Positions 17,528-25,550 of a stretch of DNA of 64,000 nt are shown piece after piece. Both the position numbers and the translations under genes were made by a program. Each line of letters opens with the position of its first letter. Position 1 is the stretch's first letter. The stretch comes from Draconibacterium sediminis (GTDB lineage Bacteria > Bacteroidota > Bacteroidia > Bacteroidales > Prolixibacteraceae), in contig NZ_JRHC01000010.1 of the NCBI RefSeq assembly GCF_000949475.1, positions 1 to 64,000 on the forward strand. Direction: 5' to 3'. The notes under the pieces were generated by a model. It was not told the DNA's origin, searched no databases, and saw nothing but the letters and a program-made list of their open reading frames with translations.

Positions 17528-18130
17528 CTATTCGTAAACGCGAATGATCTCTCCGGTTCGCAGGCCTTCTACGCTTCGCTCATAGCCTTTGGCTACTTTC
17601 TGCATCGAAACAGGAGTGTGCCCCGGGAATGCATTTCCAAGTCGTTCGGCAGAGTCTTCAACCAGTTCGGGCGAAACCACATTTAAACGAAATTCATTTC
17701 GGTGCTCCTGCGAAACAGCAAGCACAAAACCATGGATGGCATTATTTGCCATGGCCGAGTTGGTTGCTCCGTACACCGGATCGTCGGCCAAAACGCCTGT
17801 TGTTAAAGTAATCGATCCTCCTTCATTGAGGTAGTGTCTGCCAATCCGAACAATGTTTACCTGGCCCATTAGTTTGCCTCTTAATCCAACATAAAAGTCC
17901 TCTTCCGAGAGTTCGGCAAAAGGCCCCCATTTTGTAGCTCCGGCGCAATTTACAATGGCATCAACTTTACCGATCTGCTCAAACATGTTCTTTATCGATT
18001 CCGAATTTTCCATATTCACCAGCACATCGCCGTTATTTCGGCTGGCAGTTATTACCTCGTGCTTTTTCTTAAAATGGTTGGCTACGGCGCTTCCAATTGT
18101 GCCTTGCCCTCCAATAACTACTATCTTCAT
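17528..18130 (-). CDS. Atypical short-chain dehydrogenase/reductase
   Basis: 200 aa, shorter than classical SDRs (~250). The NAD(P)-binding glycine motif GGQGTIGSAV and the NCAGA element are intact. The usual catalytic Y-x3-K is not: after VYGATNSAMANNAIHGF no Lys is found at the +4 position. This matches the small SDR subgroup with an S-A-x-x-N style motif. An NADP-dependent reductase role is possible but unproven. Single gene with its own terminator. Confidence 0.85.
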   Translation of the reverse strand: MKIVVIGGQGTIGSAVANHFKKKHEVITASRNNGDVLVNMENSESIKNMFEQIGKVDAIVNCAGATKWGPFAELSEEDFYVGLRGKLMGQVNIVRIGRHYLNEGGSITLTTGVLADDPVYGATNSAMANNAIHGFVLAVSQEHRNEFRLNVVSPELVEDSAERLGNAFPGHTPVSMQKVAKGYERSVEGLRTGEIIRVYE

Positions 18131-18222
18131 AAATTCAATATTTATTTATTTATCGTTTAACAGCTTAACCAAGTGGTTGTTTAATTCCGCTCACTGTTTC
18201 TAAAATACAATAAAAGAGAAAA

Positions 18223-18247
18223 GCCAGACTTGCAAAAGCCTGACTTC
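18223..18247 (-). terminator. Weak candidate terminator
   Basis: On the minus strand GTCAGGC and GTCTGGC can pair with two G-U wobbles around an 8-base loop, followed by TTTTCTCTTTT. It is about 95 bases downstream of the SnoaL-like gene. Confidence 0.35.
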
Positions 18248-18343
18248 TTAAATTGGAATATAGGAAATTTAATGTAGTGCTAAATTCAGGGGTGTTTTAT
18301 TTAGTTGATGTTTTCATAGTTAAAAGTGTGATCCTAAAAGATT

Positions 18344-18733
18344 CTACGGATTGATAATCGTTGCTGTATCAACAGCCTGAAAGAATACAGATGGTTTCCC
18401 GTTTTTAAATGTCCAGGTATGAGTAGCATTGGCTTTAAAACGTTTGCCTGTAGCTTTCCATACACCGGTATAATAACCTTCCATAACTATTTTATCACCT
18501 CCATCTATAAAATCGTGAATTTCAATATTGAATTCATCGTAATTATCTGGTATTTTGGAAAGTACACTCTGTACAATAGCTTCGGCTCCTACAAAAGTTC
18601 CATCGCCGTCTATAAATGGAAAACCTTTGCACTCGTGCCACACAATTTTCTCATCCCAAAGTGCAAGAACACCTTCAATATTACCTTCAGCAAATAGTTT
18701 ATACCCTTCTTTTAACAGATCTAAATTGCTCAT
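18344..18733 (-). CDS. SnoaL/NTF2-like protein
   Basis: 129 aa with the cone-shaped alpha+beta pattern of the NTF2/SnoaL superfamily: an N-terminal helix (LLKEGYKLFAEGNIEGVLALWDE), then the strand IVWHECKG and C-terminal strands (IVMEGYYTG, ATHTWTFKNGK). Family members include ketosteroid isomerases, polyketide cyclases and many of unknown substrate. It lies 12 bases downstream of a secreted double-repeat protein gene, so the two are probably one operon. Confidence 0.82.
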   Translation of the reverse strand: MSNLDLLKEGYKLFAEGNIEGVLALWDEKIVWHECKGFPFIDGDGTFVGAEAIVQSVLSKIPDNYDEFNIEIHDFIDGGDKIVMEGYYTGVWKATGKRFKANATHTWTFKNGKPSVFFQAVDTATIINP

Positions 18734-18745
18734 GATTCTCCTAAT

Positions 18746-19537
18746 TTATCGAACTTTCATTACAAGACGGGCCATTTCAACACCGCGCCAATCCCTTGTT
18801 TTTAATGCTTTCTGAACCGCCAATGAAGTGGTTAAATCCATATCTCCATTATCTCCTTCCCAAAAGTTGGCAAGCTGACTATAATCTTTATACATGCTGT
18901 ATGTTATATGCGTTCCAACCGCCTGACTTCCTGCCGGGAGTATAACCCGCAATAATCCCCATGCACCTTTTTTCCCTTCGTCAACCATTTGTTGGTGCCA
19001 GGGTTTAAATATTTCGTTTTCAACTTTTTCGTAACTGTCGTGCTCTTGTTTCATGATATCCATAACCAAAACGGTTCCAAGTTCCATATCAAAATCCCCG
19101 GATGTTGTATTTATTTCTTTGCAATATACCTGATGAGCCATATCGCGCGATTTTAGAGTTTTTTCCATCATTTCATCCCGTTCTTTGTCGCTTAAATTGG
19201 GATAAGCATTTTGCAGATATTCATCAAATTTACCGCCCGGAATACCTTCAAACATGGCTGCCATGCTCGAGAATAATGTAACGGTAAAATACTGAGATCC
19301 CTGTTCTGTACCACCGGGATTCATTGCCCACAGGTCCCAACCTATAATATTATTGTCTGCAACACGTTGCTGGTGAATCTTTGACCAAAATTGTTCTACT
19401 TCCTGATAGTCCCCGTTCATATCGTCAGAAACAGACATAAACTCCATAAGAATGTAAAGTGGTTGATCTTCTTCCTGTGCAAAAAGAGAAACTGTGCATA
19501 ACAGCATTAAAACGATTAAAAAGACAAACTTTTTCAT
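18746..19537 (-). CDS. Exported protein with two ABM-like repeats, function unknown
   Basis: 263 aa with a signal peptide ending near LFAQE. Two halves align with each other. Residues ~28-105 (LMEFMSVSDDMNGDYQEVEQ, W-x-K-x-H-Q-Q, GWDLW, then a strand and an MAAMFEG-type end) match ~145-245 (VMDIMKQEHDSYEKVENE, W-H-Q-Q-M, GAWGLLRV, ANFWEG). The pattern suggests two dimeric alpha/beta-barrel (ferredoxin-like) domains in one chain. The family is not recognised. It probably shares a transcript with the SnoaL-like gene 12 bases downstream. Confidence 0.78.
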   Translation of the reverse strand: MKKFVFLIVLMLLCTVSLFAQEEDQPLYILMEFMSVSDDMNGDYQEVEQFWSKIHQQRVADNNIIGWDLWAMNPGGTEQGSQYFTVTLFSSMAAMFEGIPGGKFDEYLQNAYPNLSDKERDEMMEKTLKSRDMAHQVYCKEINTTSGDFDMELGTVLVMDIMKQEHDSYEKVENEIFKPWHQQMVDEGKKGAWGLLRVILPAGSQAVGTHITYSMYKDYSQLANFWEGDNGDMDLTTSLAVQKALKTRDWRGVEMARLVMKVR

Positions 19538-20180
19538 AATGTTAATTTTTAATTAGTTAGAATTATTACGATGTTTTAAAAAGCACAGTGAAGTTTCCGG
19601 AATAAATTTCCCGGGAGTATTGTTTTGCATTTTGCAGGTTGTGGAGATCAAACAATTCTGATGGATTCTTTTAACGAATCTGGTGTCTTTCATATTCTGA
19701 TTGTTTGATAAGCAATAACAAGTTAGTGTATTTTGGAAATAGAATACAAATTACTCCTTTAATATTTTTCGAATTGAGTTATTTCCGTACATAATATTGA
19801 TTAGAAAGTATACCATGTGTCTGTCTTTCATGAAACATCTGTATACTAGTATTTTGTTATTTTGTGTGTTGTATGTGTCTGTATATGAACTATGTAAGGT
19901 TCTTGCGGTTGGTGTTTGTCGGATTTTGCTTTATCTATTTTGAAAGATGAAAAGGTTAATACAAGAATTAATCGAATAAATGAATTAATTGTTCGATGGC
20001 TGATTTCAAATAAATCAATATAATCCAGTTGTTAAGGAAAAACAGAAATCATATGTTCTTAAACTGCGTAAAAAACGAAACCCGTCGTATGTAATTGGTG
20101 TAAGAATAAACTGAGAAGAACCTATCGTACTTATTGAATTTCGAGAAATTTTCTGATTAAAGAGTTAAACTAAAGTTGTT
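19538..20180. other. 643-base intergenic region without a recognised gene
   Basis: AT-rich DNA between divergent genes. It contains a nested inverted repeat at 19647-19709 (listed separately) and no credible ORF. It presumably contains promoters for both flanking genes. Confidence 0.6.
19647..19709. repeat. Nested inverted repeat, possible structured RNA or element remnant
   Basis: Outer arms ATCAAACAAT (19647-19656) and ATTGTTTGAT (19700-19709) are perfect complements. Inner arms GATTC (19664-19668) and GAATC (19676-19680) also pair. It is about 110 bases upstream of the minus-strand gene that starts at 19537. Confidence 0.5.
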
Positions 20181-20690
20181 ATGCCGGTAAAAAAACTTAA
20201 AGCATTTCTTGATGAAAACGATGTAAAGTACATTGTAATCAGACATTCAAGCGCCTTTACTGCTCAGGAAATTGCAGCAAAAAGTCACATTTCGGGTAAA
20301 GAGTTTGCAAAAACTGTAATTGTAAATGTTGATGGTAAATTGGCAATGACCGTACTTCCTGCTTCGTACCAGGTTGATTTTGAACTGTTGAAAGAAATCT
20401 TCGGAACACCACATGTTAATTTGGCGACTGAAGCTGAATTTCAACGTTTTTTCCCCGACTGCGAAATAGGAGCGATGCCGCCATTTGGCAATCTTTACGA
20501 CATGGAGGTTTTTGTGGCCGAAACGCTTGCTGAAGATGAAGAAATTGCATTTAACGCAGGCTCTCACACCGAGATGATTAAAATGAGCTATGCCGATTTT
20601 GAGCGTTTGGTTGAACCGCGGGTATTCAAGTTTTCGTGGAAAACAGTTTCTATGCCCGGCGATCCGAGCGAACGATGGGCATTTGAATGA
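20181..20690 (+). CDS. YbaK/EbsC-type aminoacyl-tRNA deacylase
   Basis: 169 aa. The YbaK/ProX editing fold is recognised from HSSAFTAQEIAAKSHISGKEFAKTVIV, MTVLPASYQVD and the end motif GAMPPFGNLYDMEVFV. Such proteins hydrolyse misacylated tRNA, for example Cys- or Ala-tRNA(Pro), in the cytosol. The substrate class cannot be fixed here. Single gene with a strong terminator immediately after it. Confidence 0.9.
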   Translation: MPVKKLKAFLDENDVKYIVIRHSSAFTAQEIAAKSHISGKEFAKTVIVNVDGKLAMTVLPASYQVDFELLKEIFGTPHVNLATEAEFQRFFPDCEIGAMPPFGNLYDMEVFVAETLAEDEEIAFNAGSHTEMIKMSYADFERLVEPRVFKFSWKTVSMPGDPSERWAFE

Positions 20691-20696
20691 ACAAAA

Positions 20697-20728
20697 AAAA
20701 AGGATTTCTGAAGCAGAAATCCTTTTTT
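20697..20728. terminator. Bidirectional terminator
   Basis: A 14-bp stem AAAAAGGATTTCTG / CAGAAATCCTTTTT around a 3-base loop, flanked by A and T tracts. It serves the YbaK-like gene and the convergent decarboxylase operon. Confidence 0.9.
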
Positions 20729-20750
20729 TATATATCGTAAGCAGTATTTC

Positions 20751-22397
20751 TTACATTAAGAAACTCAACAAAATACCTGCTGCTACTGCCGAGCCAATTA
20801 CACCCGAAACGTTTGGTGCCATAGCGTGCATTAACAAGTGGTTGGTTGGGTCTTCTTTTAATCCCATACCTTGAACAACCCTTGCGCTATCAGGTACAGC
20901 AGATACACCTGCTGCTCCAATCATTGGATTGATCTTGTTCTCTTTTTTCAGGAACAGGTTCATGATTTTAGCACCTGCAACACCACCTGCTGTTGCAATT
21001 ACGAATGAAGCTGCACCAAGCCCGAAGATCTTGATTGACGCCGGAGTAAGGAATACGTCGGCTTGAGTTGAAGCTCCCACGGTAATACCAAGCAAAATTG
21101 TAATGGCATCGATAAGTGGGTTAGCCGCAGTGTTTGCCAAACGTTTTGTTACACCCGATTCTTTCAACAAGTTACCAAAGAACAACATACCAATAAGTGG
21201 CAATGCCGATGGTGCAATGTAGGCCGTCAGAATCAGACCAATGATAGGGAACAATACTTTCTCCGTTTTAGAAACCGCACGTGGAGGTTTCATTTTGATT
21301 CGGCGTTCTCTTTTCGTTGTCATCAGTTTGATTACCGGCGGCTGAATTACAGGCACAAGTGCCATGTACGAATAGGCTGCAATAGCAATTGGGCCAATCA
21401 GGTTTTTCACCGTAGTTCCGTCGGGCAGTACGTTCAATCCATTCGCCAGTTTCGACGAAATGAAAATCGCAGTAGGGCCGTCGGCACCACCAATAATACC
21501 AATTGCTCCGGCTTCAGGTGCGGCAAATCCTAAATAAATCGCTCCAAGGAACGTAAGGAAAATACCGATTTGAGCGGCTGCACCCAGTAACATCAGTTTT
21601 GGATTCGAGATCAGCGACGAGAAGTCGGTCATTGCACCAATCCCAAGGAAAATAAGTGGAGGATACCATCCCTGAACCACACCCTGGTAAAGAATGTTAA
21701 GTACCGAGCCAGGCTCGTAAACACCCAATTTCAGGTTAAAGTCGGCCACCTGGAACATCGGAATGTTACCAATTAAAATACCAAATCCGATTGGAATCAG
21801 AAGCATTGGCTCGAAATCGTACTTAATAGCCAGGTACAGGAATATAAATCCTACAATCATCATAATGATGTTTCCCCAGGCTATGTTGGCAAATCCCGAA
21901 AATTCGTAGAAGTTAAATAATCCGGCTACCGCTCCGCTGTAACGTTTGTAAACATATCCGTCTCCCGACAGGTTGCCATCGGCGTTAATTTTCAGCACAC
22001 GGTTTGGCAGTTTAACCTGGTTTGTCGTTACGGTATAACCTCCCTGTTGGTTTGGATCTTTGTTGGTACGCAACTCGGTAATAGGCACAGTGTTGAAGTG
22101 TAATTCAACCTGGTCTCCAATAACTTCGTAACGCCCTGAGTAACGTTGTTTTGCTGAGTCAAGAAGAAATCCCCCGTCGGTTTCAAACGTAAATGTTTTG
22201 TAACGTTTTACGGTAACAGGGTCCTCTTTCTGATCAGGTTCTCCTTCTTTATAAGTAGGAATTGGCACATATCCGTCGGAATGATTTATCCATTTCCCCT
22301 TTGTAATTACATCGCTGAGTTTTTCCGGCTGACCGGCAGCAAATACTGAAGGCGCAAGAAAAATCAATACGAATAATAATTGAACTATTTTTCTCAT
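20751..22397 (-). CDS. oadB: Na+-translocating decarboxylase beta subunit with N-terminal extension
   Basis: 548 aa from the ATG at 22397; a TTG 8 codons upstream would overlap the biotin-carrier gene. Residues ~1-20 form a signal peptide (MRKIVQLLF to VFAAG). Residues ~21-150 are a soluble beta-rich extension (GKWINHSDGYVPIP, VELHFNTVPI). Residues ~165-548 are the OadB/MmdB carrier with multiple membrane helices and the motifs GADGPTAIFIS and DSARVVQGMGLKEDP. It couples decarboxylation on the carrier to Na+ export. Last gene of the mce-mmdA-oadG-biotin carrier-oadB operon. Confidence 0.93.
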   Translation of the reverse strand: MRKIVQLLFVLIFLAPSVFAAGQPEKLSDVITKGKWINHSDGYVPIPTYKEGEPDQKEDPVTVKRYKTFTFETDGGFLLDSAKQRYSGRYEVIGDQVELHFNTVPITELRTNKDPNQQGGYTVTTNQVKLPNRVLKINADGNLSGDGYVYKRYSGAVAGLFNFYEFSGFANIAWGNIIMMIVGFIFLYLAIKYDFEPMLLIPIGFGILIGNIPMFQVADFNLKLGVYEPGSVLNILYQGVVQGWYPPLIFLGIGAMTDFSSLISNPKLMLLGAAAQIGIFLTFLGAIYLGFAAPEAGAIGIIGGADGPTAIFISSKLANGLNVLPDGTTVKNLIGPIAIAAYSYMALVPVIQPPVIKLMTTKRERRIKMKPPRAVSKTEKVLFPIIGLILTAYIAPSALPLIGMLFFGNLLKESGVTKRLANTAANPLIDAITILLGITVGASTQADVFLTPASIKIFGLGAASFVIATAGGVAGAKIMNLFLKKENKINPMIGAAGVSAVPDSARVVQGMGLKEDPTNHLLMHAMAPNVSGVIGSAVAAGILLSFLM

Positions 22398-22413
22398 GTC
22401 AGCAATGTATTGT

Positions 22414-22839
22414 TTAAGCAATTTCTATTAACAGATCATCTTGCAACACGCTGTCGCCCACATTAACTTTAATGGCTGTAACTTCTCCGCCTTTTGTGGT
22501 TTGTACCTGGTTTTCCATTTTCATGGCTTCCATAACCATCAGGTTTTGGCCTTCAGTTACCACGTCGCCAACCGACACATTAATTTTAAGAATTGTGCCC
22601 GGTAGTGGAGCAGTTACTTTGTGTTTACCAGTTGATGCTGATTTTTTGATCTGTCCTTCTCCCGGCATTTGCTCAACCGGTTTCCGAATCAGTTTCGGCG
22701 TTTTCGAAGTTTTTACTTCTCCATGAATTTGAACTTCGTATATGGTTCCGTTTACATCCACTTCTGCAACATTGTCTTCAATGTCTTTTAAATGAACATC
22801 ATATTCCGTACCACTGATTGTGAATTTATATTTTTTCAT
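22414..22839 (-). CDS. Biotin carrier subunit of the decarboxylase
   Basis: 141 aa. The C-terminal ~70 residues form a biotinyl/lipoyl domain with the biotinylation motif EAMKM (the Lys carries biotin) and the preceding APLPGTILKI strand. The N-terminal half is a beta-rich segment followed by a Pro/Lys-rich linker, the usual shape of a stand-alone MmdC/gamma-type carrier. It shuttles carboxyl groups from the carboxyltransferase to OadB. Located 35 bases downstream of oadG. Confidence 0.95.
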   Translation of the reverse strand: MKKYKFTISGTEYDVHLKDIEDNVAEVDVNGTIYEVQIHGEVKTSKTPKLIRKPVEQMPGEGQIKKSASTGKHKVTAPLPGTILKINVSVGDVVTEGQNLMVMEAMKMENQVQTTKGGEVTAIKVNVGDSVLQDDLLIEIA

Positions 22840-22874
22840 TGTATTCTTTTTTTACACTTTCTAATCAGAATTAT

Positions 22875-23246
22875 TTATCGCGGCCAGTTGTTTTGTACAC
22901 TGTAAATTTTAGAACTCCATGGAGAGTACGACTTCTTCACCTTTTTAATGGTAACGATGTTACTCTCTTCGTCGTGCAGTTCGTTAAAGTACATGTGCAG
23001 GGCTAAACTGATTGCTGCAGTTACGTTACCTTCAATGTAATCTTCGTCTTTCTTGTCTTCTGCCTGCCCTTTGGTTTTATTCCTTTTTAACTTCTCCTTG
23101 TTGAATTTCATGTTAATCAACTTTGGAGCATTGGTAAACACAATAACCAAACAGGTAAGCGCAGTGAAAACGATGCAGAATCCAACGATTGCAACAGTGT
23201 ACCCAAACTGAACAGAACTGGCTAATAGAATTGATAATGGTTCCAT
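22875..23246 (-). CDS. oadG: OadG-family small membrane subunit
   Basis: 123 aa with one N-terminal transmembrane helix (about 12-38, YTVAIVGFCIVFTALTCLVIVF) followed by a charged cytoplasmic stretch. The C-terminus contains VTAAISLALHMYFNEL, typical of OadG/MmdD. This subunit holds the carboxyltransferase, biotin carrier and OadB together. It starts 14 bases after the carboxyltransferase gene. Confidence 0.92.
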   Translation of the reverse strand: MEPLSILLASSVQFGYTVAIVGFCIVFTALTCLVIVFTNAPKLINMKFNKEKLKRNKTKGQAEDKKDEDYIEGNVTAAISLALHMYFNELHDEESNIVTIKKVKKSYSPWSSKIYSVQNNWPR

Positions 23247-23260
23247 AATTTGTTCTGTTT

Positions 23261-24820
23261 TTAAAGTGGGATGTTTGAATGCTTCTTCGGTGGATTAACC
23301 AGTTTCTTAGTAGCAAGGCTTTGTAATCCGCGAATAATTCTGAACCTTGTGTTACGAGGCTCGATAACATCGTCGATGTAACCAAAAGATGCAGCCTGAT
23401 AAGGATTAGCAAACTTCTCTTTGTATTCCTCTTCGTGGTCGGAAATAAATTTAGCACGCTCTTCAGCGTCTTCAATATCGCGTAATTTTCTTCCGTGAAG
23501 TACTTCAACAGCACCGGCAGCACCCATAACGGCAATCTCAGCAGTTGGCCAGGCATAGTTAAGGTCGCCACGCAATTGTTTACTCGACATTACGTCGTGT
23601 GCACCACCGTATGATTTACGCAGTGTAATAGTGATTTTTGGAACAGTAGCTTCGCCGTAAGCAAACATCAATTTTGCTCCGTGAGTAATAATTCCGCCGT
23701 ACTCCTGACGACTTCCTGGTAAGAATCCGGGAACATCAACAAGTGTAATGATTGGAATATTAAATGAATCGCAAAAACGTACAAAACGAGCTGCTTTTAC
23801 CGAAGCATCAATATCAAGCACACCTGCCAGGTAGTTTGGCTGGTTAGCAACAATACCAACAGGCTGTCCGTCGAATTTGGCAAAACCAACAACGATATTC
23901 TTCGCGTAGTTACGGTGAATTTCGAGGAACTCGCCATAATCAACAATAGTGTGAATTACATCTTTAACGTCGTAAGGCTGGTTCGGATTGTCAGGAATGA
24001 TTTCATTCAATACATCGTCCAAACGATCAATAGGATCTGAACTGTCGGTAACAATCGGATCTTCAAGGTTATTTTGAGGCAGGTAGCTGATAAGTTTACG
24101 CAAGATCGAAATACCTTCCTGCTCGTTTTCAACCAGAAATTGTGCAACACCTGATTTAGATGCATGAACTTTACCTCCACCAAGGTCTTCAACTGAAATG
24201 TCTTCGCCGGTTACCGTTTTAACAACTTTAGGTCCGGTTACAAACATGTACGAGTTTTGCTCGGTCATCATGATAAAGTCGGTTAGGGCAGGAGAGTAAA
24301 CTGCACCACCGGCACATGGTCCGAAAATAGCTGAGATTTGTGGAATAACTCCTGATGCCAAAATGTTACGCTCGAAAATTTCAGCATAACCCGAAAGCGA
24401 GTTAACACCTTCCTGAATACGTGCACCACCCGAGTCGTTGATACCAATTACCGGTGCGCCAACTTTCATGGCCATATCCATTACCTTGCAAATTTTCTGT
24501 GCAAAGGTTTCTGATAATGATCCACCGAATACGGTAAAGTCTTGTGAGAAAACGTAAACTACACGTCCGTCGATCGTTCCGTGACCGGTAACAACACCAT
24601 CGCCCAAAAATTTGGTTTTTTCCAATCCGAAGTTTGTACAGCGGTGGGTAACAAACATGTCAAATTCTTCGAAACTTCCTTCATCAAGCAGAAGTTCGAT
24701 TCTTTCGCGAGCAGTAAATTTGCCTTTTTTGTGCTGTGCTTCAATTCTTTTCAATCCGCCACCCAGCTTAGCTTCTGCTCTTAGGTCGATTAACTTTTTA
24801 ATTTTATCCTGGTTGCTCAT
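23261..24820 (-). CDS. mmdA: Methylmalonyl-CoA decarboxylase carboxyltransferase (alpha) subunit
   Basis: 519 aa, an acyl-CoA carboxyltransferase with two crotonase-fold halves. Visible motifs are [36 protein letters not shown] and [21 protein letters not shown], including both oxyanion Gly-Gly sites. This is the propionyl-CoA carboxylase beta / MmdA family. The neighbours (methylmalonyl-CoA epimerase upstream; OadG, biotin carrier and OadB downstream) indicate Na+-pumping decarboxylation of (S)-methylmalonyl-CoA to propionyl-CoA. No OadA-type (HMGL-like) gene is present, which argues against oxaloacetate decarboxylase. Confidence 0.95.
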   Translation of the reverse strand: MSNQDKIKKLIDLRAEAKLGGGLKRIEAQHKKGKFTARERIELLLDEGSFEEFDMFVTHRCTNFGLEKTKFLGDGVVTGHGTIDGRVVYVFSQDFTVFGGSLSETFAQKICKVMDMAMKVGAPVIGINDSGGARIQEGVNSLSGYAEIFERNILASGVIPQISAIFGPCAGGAVYSPALTDFIMMTEQNSYMFVTGPKVVKTVTGEDISVEDLGGGKVHASKSGVAQFLVENEQEGISILRKLISYLPQNNLEDPIVTDSSDPIDRLDDVLNEIIPDNPNQPYDVKDVIHTIVDYGEFLEIHRNYAKNIVVGFAKFDGQPVGIVANQPNYLAGVLDIDASVKAARFVRFCDSFNIPIITLVDVPGFLPGSRQEYGGIITHGAKLMFAYGEATVPKITITLRKSYGGAHDVMSSKQLRGDLNYAWPTAEIAVMGAAGAVEVLHGRKLRDIEDAEERAKFISDHEEEYKEKFANPYQAASFGYIDDVIEPRNTRFRIIRGLQSLATKKLVNPPKKHSNIPL

Positions 24821-24844
24821 AAAATCGGTTATTAGAAGTGTGTT

Positions 24845-25249
24845 TTACTCTTTTCCACAAATTTCGGTTAATACGCCCATGGTAGCTTTTGGATGAAGGA
24901 AACCAATGTTTAATCCTTCGGCCCCTTTGCGCGCTGTTTTGTCGATTAGCTGAACGCCTTTTTCTCCCAGTTCATTCAACGAATCGTTAACATTGTCAAC
25001 AGCAAAAGCAAGGTGGTGTACGCCCTGACCTTTTTTCTCCAGGAATTTGCCAATTGGTCCGTCAGGACTGGTTGATTCCAATAACTCGATTTTAGTGTCG
25101 CCAACCTGGAAGAAGGCGGTTTTTACTTTTTGGTCTGCCACTTCTTCAACGGCATAGCATTTTAGACCCAGCATCTCTTCGTAGTATGGAATAGCTTCTT
25201 CTAAACTATTCACTGCGATCCCGATGTGTTCTATATGTGAAATGTTCAT
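24845..25249 (-). CDS. mce: Methylmalonyl-CoA epimerase
   Basis: 134 aa, a single-domain glyoxalase/VOC-fold enzyme. Metal ligands fit the His in HIEHIGIAV, a Glu in KIELLES, the His of GVHHLAF and the Glu near the C-terminus (LTEICG). It interconverts (R)- and (S)-methylmalonyl-CoA, linking methylmalonyl-CoA mutase to the decarboxylase encoded 24 bases downstream. First gene of the operon; its promoter must lie in the following 300 bases. Confidence 0.96.
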   Translation of the reverse strand: MNISHIEHIGIAVNSLEEAIPYYEEMLGLKCYAVEEVADQKVKTAFFQVGDTKIELLESTSPDGPIGKFLEKKGQGVHHLAFAVDNVNDSLNELGEKGVQLIDKTARKGAEGLNIGFLHPKATMGVLTEICGKE

Positions 25250-25550
25250 CTTGTAAAAAATTGTATTCTTGAAAATAAGCAGATTTTGAACCAGTTAGTA
25301 CAGTTTGTTCAGGCATTAATTGTTTCTATTTCTGCTTATTTAGAATGGTTATAAAATATTAATAGTCAAATTTTTAAACTCCAACAAAGTTATGCTTCTT
25401 ACAATTCCCTATTCATGAAAAACCGAAAACCTGATTGTTTGGCATCACGATTTTAGAATTAGTTAATATTCGAACGAAATGATAGAATGGTTGATGATAA
25501 TAGTCATAAAAAAAGCAGACCTTAAGTCTGCTTCTTTAAACATATGTCTT
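25250..25550. other. Intergenic region between CoA-transferase and mce operon
   Basis: 301 bases, AT-rich. It contains the CoA-transferase terminator (25506-25537) and presumably the mce promoter. No coding or RNA gene is seen. Confidence 0.6.
25506..25537 (-). terminator. Terminator after the CoA-transferase gene
   Basis: On the minus strand GAAGCAGAC / GTCTGCTTT with a CTTAA-type loop is followed by TTTTTTTATG. It starts 14 bases after the stop codon. Confidence 0.85.

Noticed and set aside
23113-23571. Minus-strand ORF overlapping oadG and mmdA
   Set aside because: Different frame across two real conserved genes; no start signal or domain.
20751-24820. Oxaloacetate decarboxylase as the identity of the Na+ pump
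   Set aside because: The carboxyltransferase is of the acyl-CoA (MmdA/PccB) type, no OadA-like gene is present, and methylmalonyl-CoA epimerase is the first gene.
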